In this document: in pieces, positions 1-8,728 of the stretch
Layout: each line of letters begins with the position of its first letter
How positions within the stretch are numbered: position 1 is the first letter of the stretch
Assembly: GCA_002731395.1 (NCBI GenBank)
Contig: PCBQ01000048.1
Location: forward strand, 1 to 23,899
From: Methanobacteriota archaeon
GTDB lineage: Archaea; Thermoplasmatota; Poseidoniia; Poseidoniales; Poseidoniaceae
DNA: 23,899 bases
Reading direction: 5' to 3'
The notes under the pieces: generated by a model
Database searches by the model: none
Seen by the model: only the letters and a program-made list of their open reading frames with translations
What the model was told of the DNA's origin: nothing
Translations under genes and position numbers: made by a program

Positions 1-3000
1 CGTGGGACGCTTCAGTTCAGCAGGCGTTTCGTCGGCCTCTTGCTCCCAAAGCGCTGCCTCGTCGATTTGGTTCATGCCAAGCTCCACCGGTTGTTCCTCT
101 GCCTCGCTTCTCGAGCGAACAGCCAAGGCCGTTCCAAGAAGCACCAACAGCACCAGCGGGACAAGAAGAACCCACGTCGGAAGACCGTTGGCTTTCGTCT
201 CTTTCTGGTTTCCAACCTGGTCCTCGTCCTGTGTGCGGTTGACGGGAGACAGACTCACAGGCACCTGAACCGCATCCACTTCTTGATCAACGTCAACACA
301 ACGCAGCGTTTGCGTCAAAGTCCCGTTCACGGAGCCTAGCGAGAGCCATGTTGCACTCATCGTGGCTTCTTCTTCGGTGTACGCCACGACCCGGACTTCC
401 TCGTCATGCACCAAGTCCCCTACCGCATCCCGTACCGTCAATCGGCATTCGACGCCGAGCACGCCGTCCAAATCGGTCAATGCTGCACTCAGCGTCACCG
501 GATCACCCGCCACACCTGTGCTGTTGACGGAGACGTTACCGATCTCAGGGGGTGCGTGGCGGAGGACCAGGTCCAACAACGCTCGGCTGCTCGCGCCATC
601 GATGTCGGTGGCCCGCAATCCAACGCTTGCCTCGCCGTTCACGAAGGCTCGGTCCGGACGAAGTCGGAACCAGCGCGCATGCTCATCAGGAGGCACCTGA
701 GAAGCACACGCAGGAGATGGAGAACCTTCGGTGTCGCCTTCCTTCCAGGAGGGGGCGCTCGAACGCCAACCTTCCTGTTCGATGGTGACCACCGTTTCCA
801 GCAGTGGGCGGCTGCTGACCACCCGGGCACCGAACCAGACCTCCATGCCAAAACGGAGTTCCTCAGCATCACCGTACTCGTCGCACAACACGGCCATGTC
901 GATGACGGGGGGCGTCAGCACCACACCGCGCTCAATGGTCGCACGTGCAGGCGCACCGTGTGCGCCAGACAAGTCCACTTCAAGGCTCAATTTCCCCTCT
1001 TCCAGAGGATTGGTCGGGGCCTCGAGCGCAACCACTGCGTGCTGGGCGCCTGCCTCAATTTGCAAAGGAAGGACACGGGCTGCCTGGCCGGGCCACGTGA
1101 CGATGAGATCACCCACTGCTCCCGTGCCCGCATCGTCGGCGTCGTCGTATGTGATGTGCAAACGTTCCGAGCCGTCGCCAATAGCCCGATCCAGGGAGGA
1201 GCCCTGCGCATCGAGCAACGAGAGCGTCACGAGCGGGGCGGCGTCTCCGACGGAGAAACGGCGACGCAGACGCTCTTCTTCCGTGACGGTCACCACGAGG
1301 TCCACATCGTCCAGCGGCAGCCCATTGGGCAGCGTGAGGTTCCAAGCCGTGCAAATCAGGCTTGGATTCACGTCCACCTCACCGAGCAGGTCGACGCTCA
1401 GGGCCAGAGCGGAACCGTCCTTTCGTTCCACGCTCAGAGAAGGAGCCTCGAGCACGCGGTCGTGATCAAGGTCAGAGACACACGCCGTCACTTCCGACGT
1501 CGCATTGCGAGGAAGGCCAGTGAACGGCAGGCCTGGAGGCAAGGAAACACCCGACCATGGGGTGGCGTCCACACCCGCGACGTGAGGACCAAACCACGTG
1601 CTTGGCGCGTTGAGGACCTCCATTGCACCCTGCAATTCGGCGGTTGTGGTGGCTTGGCTGGCGTCCTTGACGACGGCACGAAGATCGAGCCAGCCTACAG
1701 GGTACACGGATGCATCGATGGGCAAAAGCAGGCTGCTCCACCAGACACGGTCGTTGGAGGTCCCCAAGACGAGGGTTTCCCACGGCGAGGTTGTGTTCGT
1801 TGTGTCGTTGCGCAAGGACCACATCAATCGAACGTCGGTGACGTTGAGGTCGTCGGTCGCTTCAACCTCACAAATGATCCTGTCTCCGCGGTAGGCGTTT
1901 TGTCCCAAGCACCTGACGTCAACCACTTCAGGTGGGGCATTGCTCCAGAAACGATGCAGAAGGAGGTTGTCGTCTGTGGCCACTTCGGCATGTGCATCGT
2001 TGGCCACGTAGCGGATTTGCACGTCAATCCAACCGCTGCGGTCAACGGAGAGGTTCAACGGCACAATCACACGTGAACCGCTTATGTTGCCTGCTGGAAG
2101 CATGAGGCTTGTCTGTGCGAGCAAGGTTGAGCCTTGCACGTCGCGGATCTCAATGCGCCCATCGGCTGCGCTCATGCCGTGGTTTTCAACCAGGAGCTCA
2201 AGCGTCGTGTTGAGGTCTTGCGTGACGTTGCCAACGGTGCGCACATCCATCAAGCGAACGTCGTGGAATCGGTCGGCATATGGCGCCATCTTCGGATCGC
2301 CCACGACGACCCCCATCCAACCAATCTTCGTGTTGGCCATCGCGTGTGCCTCAGCCATGGAATATCCGGTCGCGTACGCGTCAAGCAACACCGAAGGCGA
2401 GCCGACGGCGGTCAGGTAAGGCTCGTAGACGTAGCCTTTGACGCTGGACACCCCATCTTCAAGCAAATCCGCCACCAAGGATTGGCCGTAGCTAGTGCCC
2501 CATGTGAACGAACGACCGCCGGTGGAGACCGCCGTTTCAGCGGTGCTCCCATTGACCCATTGGTTTGATGGACGAATGGCACGCAGCAACACGTCATCGA
2601 TGTGCAACGCTCCGTCAACAGACGTGGACACGACGTCGAGGGTGACCGTCATCCGAAGTTGCACAGCGCGGTCGTCTGGGCGGAATCGGGTCACATCGGT
2701 CTCCCATGACGTCGTCGTCGTCCGAGGAGACGACGTGTTGGTGGAGACCACCGTGCCTTGCGCGTCCAATCCTTCGACCGTGACGTGAAAGGAGCCGTGC
2801 GCGGTGCCGGAGCGGCGACCGTGAGCCAAGGCCAACCATGCGTGGGCGTCCAATTCTTCTGGAATATCGAAGGTTTGAGTGACGCTCGCTGCCTGCGCAC
2901 CGGCAACGGACAAGGGTTGGCACGTGCCGAGCACGCCACGGTTGAGGGCGGTGATTTCCCAGTCTTCCAACGGCGAGGACCAGACGGCAACCTCATCGAT

Positions 3001-5133
3001 CATCCCCTCGAAGTAGGTGCTTCCCGCGCGGTTGACGCCCATGCGATAGCGCTCAATCTCGTTCACAGCTCCTGCGGGCTGCTGGTGGGTGTTGACGAGT
3101 ACGCCATCGAAATACTGACGCACTTCACCTGAATCGAAGACCGTGACAAGGTGCATCCAACGTTGTGCCTCGATGGCCCCAAAAGCATGGGTCTGGTTGT
3201 TGTGCAGACGCCATTCGCCACTAAACGCTGCGTGCTGGAAGGAGGCGTTGGCTCCCGCGTTGTCGGACACCGCAAAGACGGTGGCATAATTTGGCAGCGA
3301 GGTGCTGTTGGCCCACACCCATTGGCTCACCGTGAAGTCTCCATTCCAATCGTCGACGTCAACGTCGAGGTAGTCGTCTGCGCCATCAAACCAGAGGCAA
3401 CCTCCGTCCACACAGGAGCGCCAATTGGAGGCGCTCATGCCGTAGGCGGTCAGGTTCGCGTCACCTGCACCGTCCAGCACCGTGCTGCCTGAACCGTCTT
3501 CGAAGGACCAATGGTGTTCCAAGGTCGCACTGGACGGCATCCACGCGTCGTCCACGGCAAACGCACTCGGTGGAATGGGTGTCTTGCTGAGGTTGGAGGT
3601 GGACCACGCCAACTTCAACCCGTGCGGACCTCCACCTTGGTAGAATTCAACGCGCAGGTCGTGAAGACCTGCATCAAGGTCCATCCAGCCCGTCCGCTCC
3701 ACCATGCCGTGCATGCCGTAGTTGGTGACCACACTCTGACCGTCGATCCACAATTCTGTGCCGTCGTCGCTGGTCAGATGGAAGGTCCAGTTGTCGGTCC
3801 AAGGCACCTCCACAAGGCCAGAGAAACGGGCGCCCCAGTTGTGTTTGAATCGGTCGTCCAAGCCGGGATAGGGCTGTCCCGAGGAGCCGTAATCGAGGTC
3901 GGCCTCGACGCGGGCATGATCTGGCTCACGATCGATGAGCACCGGCATTGCGCCTGAGGGGATGGTTACGCCGCCCTCGTTGTCAAAAAATTCCCCGTGC
4001 AAGCCTGATGTCCCGTGACCTGAGAACTGGCTGCAATTGGCCACGACCTCAAGGGCCATCGCCCCAGAACCACCACGCTTCACGTCGCTCCACGTCCACG
4101 CAAAGGTCTCTCCTGCCGCTGGCGAGCCTGCAACGGCATCCCAGAATTGCCGACCGCTGGTCGTGGCCGCGTCGGCTGTCTCGAATCCCTGATTCGGGAG
4201 GAAATTCTGACTCCATGAGTCGTCGTTGCTGCCCCATGAAGCATAACCCATCACGTTGGACACGTTGGTCAGGAAAGTGGACGTCTCGTCGAACAGAACG
4301 TCGACCCCGTGGGTTTGGTTGAGCGTGGCGTTGGCCGCGTAAAGGTCGTCGTTCCAGAACTTGAAACCAGATCCGTTCCGGTTGGTGGCCACATCCAGCA
4401 CGTACGTGCCTCGTTCACCAAGGCTTCCGCTGGCCTTGTCAATGAGGCCGAGCGCCGTTTCGACGCTGTACCCCGTCAGCCGTGTGACCAAGAAGAAGCC
4501 CTGCTCATCACGGCTGAACCGTTCCATCGGCCCGCCGGCCAAGGGTCCGTAGTTGTGGGTGTCCCACCAGTCCTCGCCGATGCTGGAGTTGTACGTGCCA
4601 CCCACAAGGGACAATTCTTGGTCAAAACTGGCCTTGTGGTTCCCCCCCGACACGCGCAGTGGAATCCCTTTGGTCGTGACCAGGTAATTCAGGGAAGAGG
4701 AGGTATTGCGCTCCAACAGCATGGTGCGGAAGGGGTCTTCGAAATGGGTTTGGAAGGCTTGCCGATCGATGGTTTCTGAGCTCGGCACGTCGCTGCCGTT
4801 GAAGATGAACACGCGGTCTTCACTGATGTTTCTCGCTGAGACAAAAGCCCCCCCAATCGTCCTGCTGGCTTCTGAATTGTTGTTGATGAGAACGCCCACG
4901 TCGCTGTAGTCAAGGACGGTGAGCAGATCAAATTGGCCAGGGACAGCGACGTCCACCCACGGCGTCTGGTTCCACACCTCGGAAGCCGTGCTGGCCTCAA
5001 AGCCTGCAAAAAGGCCCTGAAGGCTCGATGTCGCCGTCTTCTCGAAGCCGTTGTTGCCATGCACAACCGAGGGTGGACACAACGGCAGCAAAAACAGGGT
5101 CAGCACGGCGAAGACGACCAGGCCTCGCCGCAT
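1..5133 (-). CDS. Giant secreted, C-terminally anchored surface protein: TIGR03790-like domain interrupted by PA14 and LamG-like domains (3' end outside window)
   Basis: The frame starts at ATG 5133 and stays open to base 1: at least 1711 residues with no stop in the window. The start is followed by a signal peptide (MRRGLVVFAVLTLFLLPLCP). Residues about 50-310 resemble TIGR03790 proteins (NYLVTTKGIP near 149-158, RLTGYSVETALGLID near 215-230). Residues about 374-515 look like a PA14 domain (DNWTFHLTSDDGTELWIDG) and about 538-734 like a LamG/concanavalin-type domain (LEHHWSFEDG, CLWFDGADDYLDV). The TIGR03790-like part seems to resume at about 860-950 (VKGYVYEPYL, WMGVVVGDPKMAPY). Then come CARDB/Ig-like beta repeats, a membrane helix at about 1650-1672 and an acidic tail. 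This suggests an extracellular carbohydrate-binding or hydrolytic surface protein; the catalytic role is unknown. It lies 51 bases behind sdhB. Gene reality is well supported; function is not. Confidence 0.85.
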   Translation of the reverse strand, partial: MRRGLVVFAVLTLFLLPLCPPSVVHGNNGFEKTATSSLQGLFAGFEASTASEVWNQTPWVDVAVPGQFDLLTVLDYSDVGVLINNNSEASRTIGGAFVSARNISEDRVFIFNGSDVPSSETIDRQAFQTHFEDPFRTMLLERNTSSSLNYLVTTKGIPLRVSGGNHKASFDQELSLVGGTYNSSIGEDWWDTHNYGPLAGGPMERFSRDEQGFFLVTRLTGYSVETALGLIDKASGSLGERGTYVLDVATNRNGSGFKFWNDDLYAANATLNQTHGVDVLFDETSTFLTNVSNVMGYASWGSNDDSWSQNFLPNQGFETADAATTSGRQFWDAVAGSPAAGETFAWTWSDVKRGGSGAMALEVVANCSQFSGHGTSGLHGEFFDNEGGVTIPSGAMPVLIDREPDHARVEADLDYGSSGQPYPGLDDRFKHNWGARFSGLVEVPWTDNWTFHLTSDDGTELWIDGQSVVTNYGMHGMVERTGWMDLDAGLHDLRVEFYQGGGPHGLKLAWSTSNLSKTPIPPSAFAVDDAWMPSSATLEHHWSFEDGSGSTVLDGAGDANLTAYGMSASNWRSCVDGGCLWFDGADDYLDVDVDDWNGDFTVSQWVWANSTSLPNYATVFAVSDNAGANASFQHAAFSGEWRLHNNQTHAFGAIEAQRWMHLVTVFDSGEVRQYFDGVLVNTHQQPAGAVNEIERYRMGVNRAGSTYFEGMIDEVAVWSSPLEDWEITALNRGVLGTCQPLSVAGAQAASVTQTFDIPEELDAHAWLALAHGRRSGTAHGSFHVTVEGLDAQGTVVSTNTSSPRTTTTSWETDVTRFRPDDRAVQLRMTVTLDVVSTSVDGALHIDDVLLRAIRPSNQWVNGSTAETAVSTGGRSFTWGTSYGQSLVADLLEDGVSSVKGYVYEPYLTAVGSPSVLLDAYATGYSMAEAHAMANTKIGWMGVVVGDPKMAPYADRFHDVRLMDVRTVGNVTQDLNTTLELLVENHGMSAADGRIEIRDVQGSTLLAQTSLMLPAGNISGSRVIVPLNLSVDRSGWIDVQIRYVANDAHAEVATDDNLLLHRFWSNAPPEVVDVRCLGQNAYRGDRIICEVEATDDLNVTDVRLMWSLRNDTTNTTSPWETLVLGTSNDRVWWSSLLLPIDASVYPVGWLDLRAVVKDASQATTTAELQGAMEVLNAPSTWFGPHVAGVDATPWSGVSLPPGLPFTGLPRNATSEVTACVSDLDHDRVLEAPSLSVERKDGSALALSVDLLGEVDVNPSLICTAWNLTLPNGLPLDDVDLVVTVTEEERLRRRFSVGDAAPLVTLSLLDAQGSSLDRAIGDGSERLHITYDDADDAGTGAVGDLIVTWPGQAARVLPLQIEAGAQHAVVALEAPTNPLEEGKLSLEVDLSGAHGAPARATIERGVVLTPPVIDMAVLCDEYGDAEELRFGMEVWFGARVVSSRPLLETVVTIEQEGWRSSAPSWKEGDTEGSPSPACASQVPPDEHARWFRLRPDRAFVNGEASVGLRATDIDGASSRALLDLVLRHAPPEIGNVSVNSTGVAGDPVTLSAALTDLDGVLGVECRLTVRDAVGDLVHDEEVRVVAYTEEEATMSATWLSLGSVNGTLTQTLRCVDVDQEVDAVQVPVSLSPVNRTQDEDQVGNQKETKANGLPTWVLLVPLVLLVLLGTALAVRSRSEAEEQPVELGMNQIDEAALWEQEADETPAELKRPT

Positions 5134-5184
5134 GGTGGTTGACCTTCCCTCAGCGGTTTAGGGGTGTCGGGATGCCGCGCCTGT

Positions 5185-5952
5185 TCACATCCGGACCTTC
5201 TTGCCGGTCACGGCCCGCCAAATGCGTTGCAGCGGGTCGTAGTAACGGTCGACGACGCGTTCCTTGAGTTGGATGATGGCGTCGTCGGTGATCTGGATGC
5301 CTGCAGGACAAACCTCGGTGCAGCAGCGGGTGATGTTGCAGTACTCGATGCCGAATTCCTTGCGAATTTCGGGCACGCGGTCTTCCAAATCCAGCGGGTG
5401 CATTTCGTATTGAGCGAGGCGCACCATGTTGCGTGGACCTGCGAAGGAATCGAACTCTTGGTGGTCCCTAAGGACGTGGCAGGTGTTCACGCACAGGAAG
5501 CACTCGATGCACTCACGGAAGTGCTGGACACGGTGGGCTTCGGTTTGGTTGAACTTCCAATTTGACTCCTCCGGCCCACGGATCGGAGCAATGCGCTGGG
5601 CCACCTCATAGTTCCATGAGACGTCGGTGACGAGATCTTTGATGTGTGGGAAGGTCTTCATCGGACGAATCTCGATGGGTTGGTCCTTTGGAGTCTCTTT
5701 GACGACATCCGACATGCGGGTCATGCACATGAGGCGGGGCCGTCCGTTGATTTCCGCGGAACAGGAGCCGCATTTTCCGGCCTTGCAGTTCCAGCGCACG
5801 GCCAATTCGGGCTCCTGCTCATATTGGATGCGGTGGACGCAATCGAGGACCACCATGCCTTCGTCGAGTTCAATCTCATAGTCCTGCATGTCGGCGCCTT
5901 CGCCGGTGCCACGGGTCACGCGGAAGGATTGTTTTCGACCTTTCAGTGACAT
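5185..5952 (-). CDS. sdhB: Succinate dehydrogenase iron-sulfur subunit
   Basis: This 255-residue electron-transfer subunit of succinate dehydrogenase (complex II) passes electrons from SdhA to the membrane anchor. The [2Fe-2S] ligands are C56, C61, C64 and C76 (CKAGKCGSCSAEINGRPRLM then C). The C-terminal ferredoxin-like part holds CIECFLCVNTCHV (C148, C151, C154, C158) and CNITRCCTEVCPAG (C205-C215), fitting the [4Fe-4S] and [3Fe-4S] centres. The ATG at 5952 directly abuts the sdhA stop, with an AAGGAG ribosome binding site at 5964-5969 inside the sdhA end. The stretch CHVLRDHQEFDSFAGPRN resembles actinobacterial-type SdhB from memory. It is cotranscribed with sdhA and the anchor gene by spacing. 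Fumarate reductase is the main alternative name. Confidence 0.95.
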   Translation of the reverse strand: MSLKGRKQSFRVTRGTGEGADMQDYEIELDEGMVVLDCVHRIQYEQEPELAVRWNCKAGKCGSCSAEINGRPRLMCMTRMSDVVKETPKDQPIEIRPMKTFPHIKDLVTDVSWNYEVAQRIAPIRGPEESNWKFNQTEAHRVQHFRECIECFLCVNTCHVLRDHQEFDSFAGPRNMVRLAQYEMHPLDLEDRVPEIRKEFGIEYCNITRCCTEVCPAGIQITDDAIIQLKERVVDRYYDPLQRIWRAVTGKKVRM

Positions 5953-7809
5953 TCACTTGCCATCTCCTTGCTTTTCAGCGCGTTCCTTGATCATGGCTTT
6001 GACTTCGTCGAGCGCATCCTTGAGGTCATGACGGATGGGTTCAATGCGCTCTTGCCGAATCTTGATTTCACCGTCTTCCATCCAGACGATGTTGAGGTGT
6101 TGACCCCAGTGGTCATCGTCGGGAACGGGGAAGTCGTCACGCGTGTGACCACCGCGGCTTTCTTCCCGCGTCAGCGCCGCAAGGGCAGCAACCGTCGAAA
6201 TGTCGGCCATGTTGATCAGGTCCAGGGCTTGGTGCCATCCGGAATTGTAGCGGCGATCAGTGCCGGGGAAGCAGGCATCTGCACGTGCTCGGAAGGCCTT
6301 GAGGTCCTCGAGGGATTCTTCCAATTCTTCCTTGGTGCGGATGATGCCGACTTTGGCTTGCATCATGTCACGCATCTCGTCGTAAATCAGACCCGGGTTC
6401 TCGCCCTCTCCACGCTCAAGGGGTTCGAGCATGGTCGCGATAGCGGCCTTCACCTGGTCTTCGTCGATGGGTGGAGGCGCAAGGTTGCGTGCGCGGTGAG
6501 CGGCGTGCTCGCCGGCTCGCTTTCCGAACACGATGAGGTCGGACAGGGAGTTGCCGCCCAGACGGTTCGCTCCGTGCAGGCCTGACGCCACTTCACCGCA
6601 GGCGTACAAACCAGGAACGGTGGACTCCTGCGTCAGGGGATCAACGCGGACGCCCCCCATGACGTAGTGGGCCGTAGGTCCAACTTCCATCATTTCCTCA
6701 CTGATGTCCACACCGGCGAGTTCCATGAATTGGTGGTACATCGAGGGGAGTTTCTTCTGGATGGCTTCCTTTCCGCGATGAGAAATGTCGAGGAAAGCGC
6801 CACCGTGCGGAGAACCACGCCCTGCTTTGACCTCCTCGTTGATGGCTTTCGCGACCACGTCACGGGTCAGCAGTTCGGGCGGACGACGTACGGTGGCGAT
6901 TTTGCCGCTGACGACCTCCTCGACCCAGGTATCGGCTTCAGCCTCGGTTTCAGCGTGGTCACCTCGGAACATCTCGGGCACGTACTCGAACATGAAACGC
7001 TCCATCTCGTTGTTGAAGAGACGACCCCCTTCACCACGAACACCCTCGGTCACGAGAATGCCACGCACGCTGGGCGGCCAGACCATGCCGGTCGGGTGGA
7101 ACTGAACGAATTCCATGTCGCGAAGTTCTGCGCCTGCCCATAGGGCCAAGGCATGACCGTCGCCGGTGTATTCCCACGAGCCGGAACACACGGTCCAGCA
7201 TCGGGTGATGCCGCCGGTGGCAAGCACGATGGATTTGGCCGAGAAGGCCTTGAAGTCGCCCTTGACGCGGCCATAGGCCACACAACCGGTCACGCGGTCG
7301 CCTTCCTTGAGCAGCTGGCGAACCGTGTATTCAGTGAACATGTCAATGCCCTCGTGAATGCCACGTTCCTGCAGCGTTCGGATGATCTCCAGACCCGTTG
7401 AATCGCCAACGTGCGCAAGACGCGGGAAGGTGTGACCACCGAAGTTTCGCTGGTTGATGATTTGTGAGGGCGTCCGATCGAACACCGCGCCCCACTGTTC
7501 GAGTTCCCGCACGCGATCGGGCGCCTCCTTGGCGTGAAGCTCAGCCATCCGCCAGTCGGCGAGATACTTGCTTCCCTTCATCGTGTCATGGAAGTGAACC
7601 TTCCAACCGTCACGGTCGTCCGCGTTGGCCAGAGAAGCGGCACAGCCGCCTTCGGCCATGACGGTGTGCGCCTTGCCAAGCAGCGATTTGGTGATGATCG
7701 CGGTCTTCGCGCCTTGTCGAGCAGACTCGATGGCAGCGCGCAAACCGGCACCGCCTGCGCCGATGACGATGACATCGTATTCGTGTTCGTCGTATCCCGT
7801 GCCGGCCAT
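5953..7809 (-). CDS. sdhA: Succinate dehydrogenase flavoprotein subunit
   Basis: This is the catalytic subunit that oxidises succinate to fumarate with covalent FAD; 618 residues from ATG 7809. I prefer that start because it lies one base after the stop of the anchor gene and precedes the Rossmann motif GAGGAG at residues 17-22; an in-frame ATG at 7833 would add eight residues inside the upstream gene. His48 in GKAHTVMAEGG matches the FAD-linking histidine. Substrate-site motifs QFHPTG and RGEGGRLFN are present, as are WRMAELHAKEAPDRV and QRNFGGHTFPRLAHVGDSTG. Length is normal for the family. The protein acts on the cytoplasmic face of the membrane. Wording of the conserved blocks is closest, from memory, to the actinobacterial class. 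L-aspartate oxidase is excluded by the operon with sdhB. Confidence 0.96.
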   Translation of the reverse strand: MAGTGYDEHEYDVIVIGAGGAGLRAAIESARQGAKTAIITKSLLGKAHTVMAEGGCAASLANADDRDGWKVHFHDTMKGSKYLADWRMAELHAKEAPDRVRELEQWGAVFDRTPSQIINQRNFGGHTFPRLAHVGDSTGLEIIRTLQERGIHEGIDMFTEYTVRQLLKEGDRVTGCVAYGRVKGDFKAFSAKSIVLATGGITRCWTVCSGSWEYTGDGHALALWAGAELRDMEFVQFHPTGMVWPPSVRGILVTEGVRGEGGRLFNNEMERFMFEYVPEMFRGDHAETEAEADTWVEEVVSGKIATVRRPPELLTRDVVAKAINEEVKAGRGSPHGGAFLDISHRGKEAIQKKLPSMYHQFMELAGVDISEEMMEVGPTAHYVMGGVRVDPLTQESTVPGLYACGEVASGLHGANRLGGNSLSDLIVFGKRAGEHAAHRARNLAPPPIDEDQVKAAIATMLEPLERGEGENPGLIYDEMRDMMQAKVGIIRTKEELEESLEDLKAFRARADACFPGTDRRYNSGWHQALDLINMADISTVAALAALTREESRGGHTRDDFPVPDDDHWGQHLNIVWMEDGEIKIRQERIEPIRHDLKDALDEVKAMIKERAEKQGDGK

Positions 7810-7810
7810 G

Positions 7811-8533
7811 TCAGGCGCCCCCCAACAGAACAATGCTGCTTTCCGGGATGGTCCCGTTGGCGACAGACATCACGAAGAGGTCGCCGATGAAGACGAAGCC
7901 GAGGCTGGTCCAGAACCAGAAACCGTGGCTGCGGTTGATCCACGGCTTGGTCACAAAACTGTGCAAACGACCGCGGACGCCGGCCATGCCGCCGTCCCAG
8001 CGGTCAAGCGTGCCACCCACGAGATGTCGGAAGGCGTGGCAGGAGGTGACGTACATCGTCAGCAGAAAGGATTCGATCGCGAGCACGATGGTGCCAACAT
8101 CGAGGATGAAGGTCTCCATGATGCGCATTGAGTGAACGACGTCCCACCACTTGAACAGCAGGATGGCGAGGGCAGCGTACAGGAAGTAACGGTGCAGGTT
8201 GTTGAAGATGAACAGGCGCTTCTCGCCCGCATAGCCGATGTTCTTGTTGATGTCCGGCTCGTCGACCCAGCAGGCCGCAGGGCTTGCGAAGAATGAGCGG
8301 TAGTAGACGCGGCGCATGTAGTAGCACGTGCCACGGAAACCAAAGGGCAGCCACAGGATGAGGATGGCCGAGTTCAGCCATCCCGGGTAGCCGGTCAAAC
8401 CGGAATAATACAGCACGTCCGGGGAGAAGATGGGAGACACCACACGATGGTTGCCGTAGTGAATGTCGCCGTCCATGATGAGCAGGCGCCATCCGGTGTA
8501 AATCATGAGCAGCGTGAGGGCGGAACCCATCAC
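7811..8533 (-). CDS. sdhC: Succinate dehydrogenase membrane anchor (single-gene cytochrome b type)
   Basis: The gene encodes about five membrane helices, roughly at residues 2-20, 50-75, 110-135, 143-170 and 205-228. Helix-flanking histidines (NNLHRYFLY, SCHAFRHLVGG) are candidate haem ligands. GTCYYMRRVYYRSFF and NLHRYFLYAA resemble the single-polypeptide anchors of actinobacterial succinate dehydrogenases, so no separate sdhD is expected. The stop lies one base before the sdhA start. The start is uncertain. GTG 8533 and ATG 8530 are the first usual start codons, but the same frame stays open upstream to 8728 and reads RTDRKDAWWTTPLV, which looks like genuine family N-terminus. The true start is probably near 8631 (see the separate entry). 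Confidence 0.88.
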   Translation of the reverse strand: MMGSALTLLMIYTGWRLLIMDGDIHYGNHRVVSPIFSPDVLYYSGLTGYPGWLNSAILILWLPFGFRGTCYYMRRVYYRSFFASPAACWVDEPDINKNIGYAGEKRLFIFNNLHRYFLYAALAILLFKWWDVVHSMRIMETFILDVGTIVLAIESFLLTMYVTSCHAFRHLVGGTLDRWDGGMAGVRGRLHSFVTKPWINRSHGFWFWTSLGFVFIGDLFVMSVANGTIPESSIVLLGGA

Positions 8534-8631
8534 CAGAGGGGTGGTCCACCATGCGTCTTTGCGGTCGGTTCGGCCGAGGCCGTTGATGACGGGGAGACGA
8601 ATGCCCTCACCGATGTTAACACCCCCCGCAT
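8534..8631 (-). other. Probable missing N-terminus of the Sdh anchor gene, with a suspected indel in a C6 run
   Basis: Read on the minus strand in the anchor gene's frame, this stretch encodes GGVNIGEGIRLPVINGLG followed by RTDRKDAWWTTPLV and joins the annotated protein without a stop. The frame has no ATG, GTG or TTG from 8534 up to the upstream stop at 8729-8731. An ATG at 8631-8629 is out of frame by one base. Adding one base to the six-C run at 8622-8627 would place that ATG in frame, giving MRGGVNIGEGIRLP. Either this is a sequencing or biological indel, or translation begins at a rare codon such as ATT 8602. Bases 8632-8728 between here and the aldehyde dehydrogenase stop hold nothing else I can support. 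Confidence 0.55.
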
Positions 8632-8728
8632 GCGGGATACTGTTGGGTGGGCGCGTGGGTCTTTGAGACCTGCGCCTCCACCGAGATTTTGGTTCTCGCT
8701 GAATGTGATATTGCGAGCCTGCTTCCTC

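Noticed and set aside
406..2076. Long open frame on the plus strand (556 codons), with other long plus-strand frames across 1-5100
   Set aside because: It lies antisense to the giant surface-protein gene. Its translation is rich in Arg, His and Cys with no domain sense, while the minus-strand frame gives a signal peptide, PA14/LamG-like blocks and a membrane anchor.
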